Below, piece by piece: positions 36,504-43,855 of a stretch of DNA of 64,000 bases; within the stretch, counting starts at the first letter, position 1, and every line of letters starts with the position of its first letter. The stretch covers positions 62,001 through 126,000 of the forward strand of contig NZ_SNVJ01000012.1 in NCBI RefSeq assembly GCF_009829925.1, read 5' to 3'. The notes below the pieces were generated by a model that had not been told where the DNA came from, searched no databases, and saw only the letters and a program-made list of their open reading frames with translations. This DNA is from Teichococcus coralli (GTDB lineage Bacteria; Pseudomonadota; Alphaproteobacteria; Acetobacterales; Acetobacteraceae). A program made the position numbers and the translations under genes.

Positions 36504-36647
36504 GATGTCCCTGATATGACCCCCTCTGCGGCGAGGGGAACCCTCTGGCGCCTCGAAAAAGCCATAAACGAACGCCGGGGCAGGAATTCGTTGCCGATCA
36601 CAGGGAAGAATCACAGTTTTGTGACAAACCGCTCGCCTGAAACCGCC

Positions 36648-37025
36648 TCAGTGGCACTCCAGCACGCGCAGGTCATAGACCGGGTGCTCCAGCATCGAGA
36701 CACCGGGTGCGTTGGCGAACATCCATCCCTGGAACACCGGCACGCCGCGGGGGTCCTTGCGGGTCTCCAGCACTTCCAGCCAGGCGGCGGCATCCGGCAC
36801 CTCGGCAGGCGGCCGGGCGTTGCAGGCGCGCACGATGATCCGCAGGGTGCCGAACCGGAGCGGCTGGTTGAGCGCCACGTCGAGCACGGTCACACGGGCC
36901 GTCACCTTGTCCAGCGCCTGCAGCCTGGCGGTGTTCTTGGGCACCCAGCCCGGATCCTGCTGCGCCATGGCCGGAGCAGCGAGCGCGAGGGCCAGCAGCA
37001 GCGCGGCGAGAAGGCGGCGGATCAT
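36648..37025 (-). CDS. DUF2155 domain-containing periplasmic protein
   Basis: A 125-residue secreted protein (signal LLAALLLALALAAPAMAQ) with the DUF2155 blocks NTARLQALDKVTARVTVLDV, FGTLRIIVRACNARPP and VFQGWMFANAPGVSMLEHPV. Two cysteines (ACNA and the C-terminal ECH) could pair. Family function is unknown, but its gene is regularly beside aat, NDUFA12 and mlaD in alphaproteobacteria, as here. The start overlaps the upstream small gene by 4 bp. Confidence 0.9.
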   Translation of the reverse strand: MIRRLLAALLLALALAAPAMAQQDPGWVPKNTARLQALDKVTARVTVLDVALNQPLRFGTLRIIVRACNARPPAEVPDAAAWLEVLETRKDPRGVPVFQGWMFANAPGVSMLEHPVYDLRVLECH

Positions 37026-37261
37026 GCCGCGCCGCCCGTTCCGCCGCCTGGGCGGCGCGGGCTGGGCAACGACGCCACCATCTCGGCCAGGATGCGGCGC
37101 ATCGCCGCCTCGTCCACCCCCATCAGGAGCGCGTCCTCGAACATGTCGCGCAGCACGGTGGCGGCCTCCTCGTAGTTCTCGGCCAGCACCTTCAGCTTCT
37201 CGCGGCAGGAGACGGGCTGTCCGTCGGCGCCCGGCCAGTGAGAGGGGGGGGTCGGGCTCAT
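37022..37261 (-). CDS. Small hypothetical protein between mlaD and DUF2155
   Basis: A 79-residue frame overlapping both neighbours by 4 bp, which argues that it is real and co-translated. It has a helical core (SCREKLKVLAENYEEAATVL and VDEAAMRRILAEMVASL) and a Gly/Pro-rich tail. It has no signal, no membrane segment and no recognised domain. I do not recognise the family. Confidence 0.7.
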   Translation of the reverse strand: MSPTPPSHWPGADGQPVSCREKLKVLAENYEEAATVLRDMFEDALLMGVDEAAMRRILAEMVASLPSPRRPGGGTGGAA

Positions 37262-37773
37262 CGCGGCGCGGGCGCCGGCGCCTTTTCGCCGTCCTGTTCC
37301 TGGCCGCCGCCGGAAGCGTTCATCTGCGTCACCGAGAAGATGAAGCGGCCGAGCAGCGCCTCCAGGCTCACCGAGGACTGGGTGATGGTGATGGTGCCGC
37401 CGTCCCGCAGCATGTCCGCCGCGCCGCCGGGCACCAGGGCGACATACTTGCCGCCCAGCAGGCCCTCGGAGGTGATCTCGGCGGAGCTGTCGGTCGGCAG
37501 CTCGATGCCGGGCTGCAGGCTCAGGCGCAGCACGGCGAGGTAGGTCCTGGGGTCGAGTCGCTGCTCCAGCACCGAGCCCACCTTCACGCCGCCGATGCGC
37601 ACGTCGGCGCCGGGCGCCAGCCCGTCGATGCGGTCGAAGCGGGCGGTCAGGGTCATGCCGCCATTGGTGCTCAGGCTGCGCCCGGACTGCCCGATGGCGA
37701 AGACCAGGAAGGCAGCCGCCACCAGCAGGATGAGCGCGCCGGTCGCGACCTCGGCCCAGTTCCGCTGCTGCAT
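37258..37773 (-). CDS. mlaD: MlaD family lipid-transport protein (MCE domain)
   Basis: A 171-residue protein with one N-terminal membrane anchor (ATGALILLVAAAFLVFAIGQ) and one MCE domain: LTARFDRIDGLAPGADVRIG, GVKVGSVLEQ, then ITSEGLLGGKYVALVPGG. MlaD hexamers carry phospholipids between the inner and outer membranes. The ATPase and permease (mlaFE) are not adjacent. I chose ATG 37773; a GTG at 37788 overlapping the NDUFA12 stop is the alternative. Confidence 0.9.
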   Translation of the reverse strand: MQQRNWAEVATGALILLVAAAFLVFAIGQSGRSLSTNGGMTLTARFDRIDGLAPGADVRIGGVKVGSVLEQRLDPRTYLAVLRLSLQPGIELPTDSSAEITSEGLLGGKYVALVPGGAADMLRDGGTITITQSSVSLEALLGRFIFSVTQMNASGGGQEQDGEKAPAPAPR

Positions 37774-37780
37774 CGCCTGC

Positions 37781-38140
37781 TCAGGCACCGGGCGTCCAGG
37801 CCTCGTAGTCGCCGGCCGTGGGCGGGCGCTGGACGGCGGCGGCGCGGCTGTGCGCGGGCGGGCGGTAGGCCTGCGGCGTGCCGGTCATGTTCGGGCGCGG
37901 CTCCTTCTGCCAGGCATAGAGCGGCCGCTCGGGCAGCGGGGCCTCGGTGATGTGGTGCAGCCAGCAGTGCCACTCGGGCGGCACCTTCGTCGGCTCGGGG
38001 GCGCCGTTGTACAGGACGAAGCGGCGCTTGCGGCCATAGCCGAGCCAGGACTTCCGGCTCTCCCAGTAGGTGTTGCCGAAGCGGTCGGTGCCGATCTTGC
38101 TGGCGGAGAGGCCAGTGGTCAGCCGCTGCAGGAAGGACAT
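37781..38140 (-). CDS. NDUFA12-family complex I accessory subunit
   Basis: A 119-residue homologue of mitochondrial NDUFA12/B17.2, found in alphaproteobacterial NADH:ubiquinone oxidoreductase. Signature: KIGTDRFGNTYWESRKSWL, then GRKRRFVLYNG and VPPEWHCWLHHITEAPLPER. It first of the four-gene run NDUFA12-mlaD-small-DUF2155, all on the minus strand with overlapping ends. This supports an alphaproteobacterial origin. Confidence 0.94.
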   Translation of the reverse strand: MSFLQRLTTGLSASKIGTDRFGNTYWESRKSWLGYGRKRRFVLYNGAPEPTKVPPEWHCWLHHITEAPLPERPLYAWQKEPRPNMTGTPQAYRPPAHSRAAAVQRPPTAGDYEAWTPGA

Positions 38141-38351
38141 GCTCGGTCGTTTCCATCAAGGCTGCGCGGCAGGCTCATGCGGGGAGCCGCGCCACGCGGG
38201 GGAGGGGGAGCGCTCTTGCGGGCGCTTCCTTCGCACATGCGGGGGGCTGGGGGAAGGTGCGCCGGCATCCGGCATCATATTGGCGAAGGGCTTGCCGATT
38301 TGCCACCGGATGCGCCTTTCACGCCACGCGCGGCCGGTCTAGCCTGGGCGC

Positions 38352-39884
38352 ATGGCACGCATGGCTGGCACCGCTTGGGAAGGTATCGCGCTGCGGCGCA
38401 CGCGCGCGGCGGCAGATCCGGATTCCGAACCGCGCAACGTGGCGCTGCCTGCCACCTGGGAGGACGAGGCCGCCGCGGCGCTCGCCCTGCTGGCGCCGGG
38501 CACCGGGCCGGCGGCGCTGCCGGCCCTGGCGGAAGGCTGGATCGGCCGCTTGGTCGGCCGCGGCCTGCAGGCCGGACTGCTGGAGCCTGCCGAGGCGCCC
38601 GGGCTGGCCGAGTCGCTGCGCCGGCTGGTGCTCTCCCGCCGGGGTGCGCCGGGTGCCGCCACCTGGCGGGGCGAGGGCAAGGGGGAGCCGCGCTTCGTGC
38701 TGAACCTGCCCGCTTTCCTGGACGAAGTCGGCGGGTTCGACGCGGGCGCCTACACGGCGGCCGCCGGCACGGCCGTGCTGGTGCTGGAAATCCTGACCGG
38801 CGGCAAGGCCGCCCGGCTGCGCCTCGGCTTCGCCGACCTGGCGGGGCTGCTGGCGGCGCTGGGGCTGCCTTACGACTCGGAGCCGGCGCGTGACGTTGCC
38901 GGCTGCCTCGCGGCCCTGACCCGCGGCGCCGCCGAATGCGCCAGCGCGCGCCTGGCCGAGCGGCTGGGCGCGCGCGAACCGGCCGCCCTGCTCTGGCCGG
39001 CGCCGCCGGCGCGCTGCGCGGTGCCGGGCCTCGCCCTGGCCGCCCGTCGCGCGCTGGACGCCGCCGGCGCCACCCATGGGCTGCGCCACCAGGGCTGCTT
39101 CGTGCTGACCGCGCCCGACGCCGCCGAGGCGCTGCTTGGCGCCGAAACGGGAGGCTTCGCCCCCGCCCAGGGCGCCACGCGCTACGTGCAGGCGCAGGAT
39201 GGCGGCGTGACGGAGCGGCCGACCCGCGCCGCCCTGCGCGCCGGCGCGCTGCATGGCGAGCGCGCCGCCGCATTGCTGGCACCTGCGCCCGACTCGGCCC
39301 GCACCGCGATGGAGCGGGCCGTCGCCCCGTATCTGCATGCCGCCTGCCCTGCGCCGATGGCGCGCCCCGAGCCGGCCCGCCCGCTGCCGGCGCCGCGCCC
39401 GGCGCTGGCCGGGGGCACGGTCTGGAAGGTGCTGGTCGGCGGCCACCGCGTGACGCTGCGCGCCGCCGAGGCGCCGGATGGCAGCCTGGCCGAGATCACC
39501 CTTTCCATGGGCAAGGAGGGCAGCGGCTTCCGCGGCCTGCTGGAAGGCTTCCTGCAATCGGTGAACATCGGCCTCGCGCGCGGCGTGCCGCTGTCCGACT
39601 ATGTGTCCGCCTTCGCCTATACCCGCTTCGGCCCGGCCGGCGTGGTGGAAGGCGACGGCGAGATCCTTTGCGCCACCTCGGTGCTCGACTGGACCTTTCG
39701 CCGCCTGGCCATGGCCTATCTGGACGCGGCGGCGGCGCGGCAGCTCTGGCCCGACCCGTCGCTCGACGAGTGCGCGGCCGAGGCGACCGGCACGCCGGCC
39801 GACCGTGGCCCGATGCTGCCGCTGAACCTGCCGGTGCAGCCTTCGCCGGCGGCGCGGCGCCGAACCTTCCGACTGGTCGGCTGA
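38352..39884 (+). CDS. TSCPD-domain protein derived from class II ribonucleotide reductase, probably inactive
   Basis: A 510-residue protein. Its C-terminal part (about residues 350-470) is the TSCPD domain of B12-dependent NrdJ: VTLRAAEAPDGSLAEITLSM, KEGSGFRGLLEGFL, and FAYTRFGPAGVVEG. The region before it resembles the reductase barrel: LRLGFADLAGLLAALGLPYD followed by SEPARDVA matches NrdJ, and VLTAPDAAEALLGAETGGFA mirrors the IAPTGTIGLL(M)DxxTxGIEP block with active-site residues replaced. No paired catalytic cysteines are seen. It therefore looks like a reductase relic that may bind nucleotides, zinc or protein partners. Function unknown. Followed by ridA after 59 bp. Confidence 0.75.
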   Translation: MARMAGTAWEGIALRRTRAAADPDSEPRNVALPATWEDEAAAALALLAPGTGPAALPALAEGWIGRLVGRGLQAGLLEPAEAPGLAESLRRLVLSRRGAPGAATWRGEGKGEPRFVLNLPAFLDEVGGFDAGAYTAAAGTAVLVLEILTGGKAARLRLGFADLAGLLAALGLPYDSEPARDVAGCLAALTRGAAECASARLAERLGAREPAALLWPAPPARCAVPGLALAARRALDAAGATHGLRHQGCFVLTAPDAAEALLGAETGGFAPAQGATRYVQAQDGGVTERPTRAALRAGALHGERAAALLAPAPDSARTAMERAVAPYLHAACPAPMARPEPARPLPAPRPALAGGTVWKVLVGGHRVTLRAAEAPDGSLAEITLSMGKEGSGFRGLLEGFLQSVNIGLARGVPLSDYVSAFAYTRFGPAGVVEGDGEILCATSVLDWTFRRLAMAYLDAAAARQLWPDPSLDECAAEATGTPADRGPMLPLNLPVQPSPAARRRTFRLVG

Positions 39885-39943
39885 GGCGCCGCCGCGCCGA
39901 CCTGCCCGCCGCCCGATCCTTCCCTTGCCCGAGGAGACGACCC

Positions 39944-40417
39944 ATGGCCGGTCGCATTGAAGCGCGCCTTGCCGAGCTCGGCATCACCCTGCCCACCCCC
40001 GCCGCGCCGGTGGCCAACTACGTACCCTTCACCAGCCTGGCCGGCGGCAAGCTGGTGGTGGTCTCGGGCCAGGTCCCGATGCGCGAGGGCGTGGTCGCCT
40101 ATACCGGCAAGCTCGGCAACACGGTCAGCGTCGAGGCGGGGCAGCAGGCGGCGCAGCTCTGCCTGATCAACGTGCTTGCACAACTCAGGGTTGCGGCCAG
40201 CGGCGACCTCGACCGGGTCACGCGGGTGGCCCGCCTGGGCGGCTTCATCGCCTGCCAACCGGAGTTCACCCAGCATGCGATGGTGATGAACGGCGCCTCG
40301 GACCTGGCGGTGGCGGTGTTCGGCGAGGCGGGGCGACATGCCCGCAGCACGATCGGGGTTCCCTCGCTGCCCATGGATGCGGCGGTGGAGGTCGAAGGCA
40401 TGTTCGAGCTCGACTGA
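39944..40417 (+). CDS. RidA/YjgF family protein
   Basis: A 157-residue protein of the Rid superfamily, of the longer subgroup with an N-terminal helix (IEARLAELGITLPTPAAPVA). The core includes LVVVSGQVPMREGVVAYTGK, VARLGGFIACQPEFTQH and ARSTIGVPSLPMDAAVEVEG, where the conserved Arg binds the carboxylate of the substrate. RidA deaminates reactive enamines, mostly from PLP enzymes. Start ATG 39944 follows GAGGAGA. Probably co-transcribed with the TSCPD gene. Confidence 0.93.
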   Translation: MAGRIEARLAELGITLPTPAAPVANYVPFTSLAGGKLVVVSGQVPMREGVVAYTGKLGNTVSVEAGQQAAQLCLINVLAQLRVAASGDLDRVTRVARLGGFIACQPEFTQHAMVMNGASDLAVAVFGEAGRHARSTIGVPSLPMDAAVEVEGMFELD

Positions 40418-40426
40418 GCACCCTCG

Positions 40427-40468
40427 GCTGCCGGAGGGGGAAGGCGTGGAAATTCTCCCCTTCCGGCA
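40427..40468 (+). terminator. Hairpin after ridA
   Basis: CTGCCGGA and TCCGGCAG form an 8-bp stem, extended by GGGG pairing CCCC after a bulge, 10 bp past the ridA stop. No T-run follows. Confidence 0.55.
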
Positions 40469-40603
40469 GCAAATGACTATTTCCGCGGCATAAGACTATT
40501 CCCTGCCACCCTCCTGCCCGGAAAATGTGCACGCGGCTGCGGCTTTGACGGCGGCGTGAGAGGCTCGCGCGGAGTCGTGATCTTTTTTTGGCGAAGTGGC
40601 CTC

Positions 40604-40609
40604 TATAAA
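40604..40609 (+). promoter_or_regulatory. -10 element upstream of the GtrB-like gene
   Basis: TATAAA follows an AT-rich stretch (GATCTTTTTTTGG) in the position of the -35 region, about 32 bp before ATG 40641. The -35 hexamer itself fits poorly. It is the best promoter-like signal in a 223-bp gap. Confidence 0.45.
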
Positions 40610-40640
40610 GGAGACGCCCCGTCAGAGGATCCCGCGCTGC

Positions 40641-41675
40641 ATGGAAACAATCCGGACCAAGCTCCGGCCGCTCGTCTCCGTGGTTGCTCCCTGCTACAAC
40701 GAAGAGGAAAGCCTGCGGGAATTCCACGGGCGGGTCGCAGCAGCCTGTAGCGGACTGACCGGGTCCTACGAAATCGTCCTGGTTGATGACGGTTCGAAGG
40801 ATGCCACCTGGCAGGTGATCGAGGCCCTCGCCGACGATGACCCCCACGTCGTCGGTGTCCGCCTGTTGCGCAACCACGGCCACCAGCTTGCCGCGACCGC
40901 CGGCCTGCATGTCGCCAACGGCGAGCGGGTGATGCTGATCGACGCCGACCTGCAGGATCCGCCGGAGCTGCTGGGCGCGATGATGGCGTGCATGGATGAG
41001 GGCGCCGACGTGGTCTATGGCCAGCGCGTCTCCCGCGAGGGCGAGACCTGGTTCAAGCTGGCGACGGCCGGGCTGTTCTACCGCATGCTGACGAAGCTGA
41101 CGAGCGTGCCGATCCCGCGCGACACCGGCGACTTCCGGCTGATGAGCCGGCGCGTCGTGGACCTCTTTCTGCTGATGCCGGAGCGGCAGCGCTTCATCCG
41201 CGGCATGGTGAGCTGGATCGGGGGCAACCAGGTGGCGCTGCCCTATGAGCGGCATGCGCGCTTCGCCGGCTCGTCGAAATACCCGCTGAGCAAGATGATC
41301 CGCTTCGCGGTGGATGCCATCACGAGCTTCTCGACCGTTCCGCTGCGGATCGCCGTCTGGGTCGGGCTCGTCACCGCCGGGCTTTCGATGCTGCTGCTGC
41401 TCTACGCGCTCTACCAATGGTCGCAGAACGTCGTGGTGGCGGGCTGGGCCAGCATCATCACCGCCATCGCCTTCCTCGGCGGACTGCAGATGCTGATGCT
41501 CGGCGTCTTCGGCGAATATCTCGGCCGGCTGGTGCAGGAGACGAAGGGGCGTCCGCTCTTCATGGTGAAGTCGATCCGCGCCGGCAAGCATCTGCACGAG
41601 GTGCCGAGCAACTTCTCCCGCCTCGAGCCGGGGATGCGCGACGACGTCGTGGCGGCCTGGTCCGGGGAGCGCTGA
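40641..41675 (+). CDS. GT2 glycosyltransferase, GtrB/DPM1-like
   Basis: A 344-residue undecaprenyl-phosphate sugar transferase. It has an N-terminal GT-A domain (SVVAPCYNEEESLREF, EIVLVDDGSKDATW, then MLIDADLQDPPELLGAMMAC with the DxD-like DAD) and two C-terminal membrane helices (IAVWVGLVTAGLSMLLLLYA and IITAIAFLGGLQMLML). The GtrB group moves glucose from UDP-glucose onto lipid carrier at the inner face. Start ATG 40641; a GTG at 40596 is possible. Followed at once by the GtrA gene (GTG at 41676). Confidence 0.92.
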   Translation: METIRTKLRPLVSVVAPCYNEEESLREFHGRVAAACSGLTGSYEIVLVDDGSKDATWQVIEALADDDPHVVGVRLLRNHGHQLAATAGLHVANGERVMLIDADLQDPPELLGAMMACMDEGADVVYGQRVSREGETWFKLATAGLFYRMLTKLTSVPIPRDTGDFRLMSRRVVDLFLLMPERQRFIRGMVSWIGGNQVALPYERHARFAGSSKYPLSKMIRFAVDAITSFSTVPLRIAVWVGLVTAGLSMLLLLYALYQWSQNVVVAGWASIITAIAFLGGLQMLMLGVFGEYLGRLVQETKGRPLFMVKSIRAGKHLHEVPSNFSRLEPGMRDDVVAAWSGER

Positions 41676-42134
41676 GTGCCTGCACGGCTTCGATCCGTTC
41701 CTCCGGCGGGCGCGGTTCCCCTCGGCGGGGCGACCGCGCGGGCCACGCGCCTGCGGGAGATGCTGCTCTTCGCCGGTGTCGGCGTGGTGAACACGGCGGT
41801 TGACCTGCTGGCCTTCACCCTTCTCGTGACCTTCACGCCGGTTCCGCCGCTCGCCGCCAACACCCTCAGCTATTCGCTGGGCGCGCTGAACAGCTACCTG
41901 CTGAACGGCAGGCTGACCTTCCGCAGCCGGCAGGTGCGGCTGGCCTCGCTGAGCCGCGTGCTGCGCTTCGTGGCGGTGAACCTCGCCTGTCTCGCGGTGT
42001 CGCTGGCCTCGCTCGCGGTGCTCTCGGGCTTCATGCCTCTGCTGGCGGCCAAGCTCGGCTCGGTGGTGGCCACATTCGCCTTCGGCTACGTCCTCAACAG
42101 TCTCGTCGTCTACGGTTCGCGGCCGGAAGGCTGA
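41676..42134 (+). CDS. GtrA family membrane protein (putative lipid-linked sugar flippase)
   Basis: A 152-residue protein with four membrane helices (LLFAGVGVVNTAVDLLAFTL, then ANTLSYSLGALNSYLLNGRL with TF, and two more). GtrA proteins are proposed to flip undecaprenyl-phosphate-sugar to the periplasm. GTG 41676 directly follows the GtrB stop. Together with the next gene it forms a GtrB-GtrA-transferase set. Confidence 0.92.
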   Translation: MPARLRSVPPAGAVPLGGATARATRLREMLLFAGVGVVNTAVDLLAFTLLVTFTPVPPLAANTLSYSLGALNSYLLNGRLTFRSRQVRLASLSRVLRFVAVNLACLAVSLASLAVLSGFMPLLAAKLGSVVATFAFGYVLNSLVVYGSRPEG

Positions 42135-42160
42135 ACCGCGGCTATTCCGGAGTTCTCGTG

Positions 42161-43762
42161 ATGCGCCCTCTTGGTGGGTTGACGCGCAGCGGCCTGGTCG
42201 CGCTGTTCGCGGTGATGCTCCTCGTGCCGCTGATGCTGGCGCCGATGCCGATCCTGGGGGATTTCCCCAACCATGCGGCGCGCTTCTGGCTGCTCGGCGG
42301 CGGCATGGCGCAGATGCCGGGCATGTATGGGGCGGACTGGTCGCGTGCCTTCACCAATATCGGCGGCGACCTCATCGCCCGCGCGCTGGCAGGCTCGGTC
42401 CCGGGCGACCATGTCGCGCAGGGCATCCTGGCCTTCGCCATCATCGGCCCGCCGCTCGGCTGCTTCCTGCTGAACCGGCGGCTGCTGGGGTGGAACGTCT
42501 GGCAGCTCGCCCTGCCCGCGCTGGCCTGGACGATGACGCTGATCTTCGGCTTCATCACCTTCCAGATGGGCCTGGCGCTGGCGCTGATGCTCGCCGCCCT
42601 GGACGCCGCCATGCGCCCCTCCGCGCTGCGCTGGGCGGCGCGGCTGGCCTTCAGCGCCGCGCTCCTCGTCGTCCATCCCTTCGCGCTGCTGTTCTATGCC
42701 GCGCTGCTTGGCGGCCTGACCATCGGGCCGCGCATCGCCGACCGCTTCGCCTCGCGCCGAGCCGTCACCGGCTTCCTGGGCTCCGGCCTGCTGCTGGTGG
42801 TGGTCTGCTCGCTGCCGGTGCTCGTGCTGGCGCTCACCGCCGCGCATCTGCCCGGCGAGGACCAGGCGGCGGGCAGCACCGGCACCATCTGGAACCACGG
42901 CATCGCCAGCCGCATCGCGGCGCTGCTCTCGCCCTTCCGCACCTACACCATGCGGGTGGATGCCGTTTTCATGCTGCTGCTGGCGCTGGTGCCCGCCTAT
43001 GCCCTGCTGCGGCGTCGCCTGCATGTGCACCAGGGGCTGCTGGCCGTTGCCGCCATCCTCGCCTTCGTCTCGCTCTTCATGCCGACCGCCATGGCCGGCA
43101 CCAGCGTCATCGAACTGCGCCTGCCGATCATGGCCCTGCTGGCCGCCGCCGCCGCCATCCGCATCGACTTCGCCCGCCGGCCGGTGCTGATCGGGGCGGC
43201 GGTGGCGCTGGCGGCCCTGAGCGGGCTGCGCACCGCCGATGTCGCCCGCCACTGGGTGCGTTTGGAGGCGGATGCCGCCGCCATCCGGACGGTGCTGGCC
43301 GCCCTGCCGCCGCACAGCGCGGTTCTGCCGCTGCAGCATGATGCGCCGCGCGAGGCCATGGCCGGCGCGCCGCTCGGCCGCTACTTCGCCGACCGCATGC
43401 CTTCCTTCACGCAGTCCGGCGCTTTCGCGACCCTGTGGCGGCAGTCCTTCGTGCCCAACCTCTTCACCGCCCGCGGCAAGCAGCCGCTGATGGTGGCGCC
43501 CGCCTTCGAGCAGATCGCCGTGCCGGAGGGCGAGATCGCCTCGGTGGCGGCGCTGTCGGATCCGGATTATCCGCTGCCGCAGAGCGAGGCCTATGTCCGG
43601 CACTGGCGGGACCGCTTCGACTTCGCGCTGGTGCTGAACACCGACATGCCCGACCGCAACGGCCCGGTGCAACTGCCGGAAGGGGTCGAGGTGGTGGCGC
43701 AGCAGGGCTTCGCGCAGCTGTTGCGCCTGCCGCGGGCGCGAATAACAAGTCAGCTGCGCTGA
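42161..43762 (+). CDS. Polytopic membrane protein, possible GT-C glycosyltransferase
   Basis: A 533-residue protein with about 11-12 hydrophobic helices followed by a 150-residue periplasmic C-terminal domain (starting RLEADAAAIRTVLAALPPHS). The first loop contains GDFPNHAARFWLL, with an acidic residue where GT-C enzymes hold their catalytic Asp. In this operon position it would take the sugar flipped by GtrA and add it to a surface polymer, but no signature settles that. The start is either GTG 42158 or ATG 42161. Confidence 0.65.
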   Translation: MRPLGGLTRSGLVALFAVMLLVPLMLAPMPILGDFPNHAARFWLLGGGMAQMPGMYGADWSRAFTNIGGDLIARALAGSVPGDHVAQGILAFAIIGPPLGCFLLNRRLLGWNVWQLALPALAWTMTLIFGFITFQMGLALALMLAALDAAMRPSALRWAARLAFSAALLVVHPFALLFYAALLGGLTIGPRIADRFASRRAVTGFLGSGLLLVVVCSLPVLVLALTAAHLPGEDQAAGSTGTIWNHGIASRIAALLSPFRTYTMRVDAVFMLLLALVPAYALLRRRLHVHQGLLAVAAILAFVSLFMPTAMAGTSVIELRLPIMALLAAAAAIRIDFARRPVLIGAAVALAALSGLRTADVARHWVRLEADAAAIRTVLAALPPHSAVLPLQHDAPREAMAGAPLGRYFADRMPSFTQSGAFATLWRQSFVPNLFTARGKQPLMVAPAFEQIAVPEGEIASVAALSDPDYPLPQSEAYVRHWRDRFDFALVLNTDMPDRNGPVQLPEGVEVVAQQGFAQLLRLPRARITSQLR

Positions 43763-43855
43763 GAGGGACCAAGGGGCGTCGAAGCCGCGGCCGGACGTCT
43801 CGCGCCTGCCGCCGCCAATCCCCACATCGGTGGCGGAATACCGAGGCGGAGGATC

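Noticed and set aside
36504..36647. Possible general-stress (EcfG-type) promoter before otsB: GGCAAC followed by CGTT.
   Set aside because: The -35 part differs from GGAAC and the spacing is short, so the match is no better than chance.
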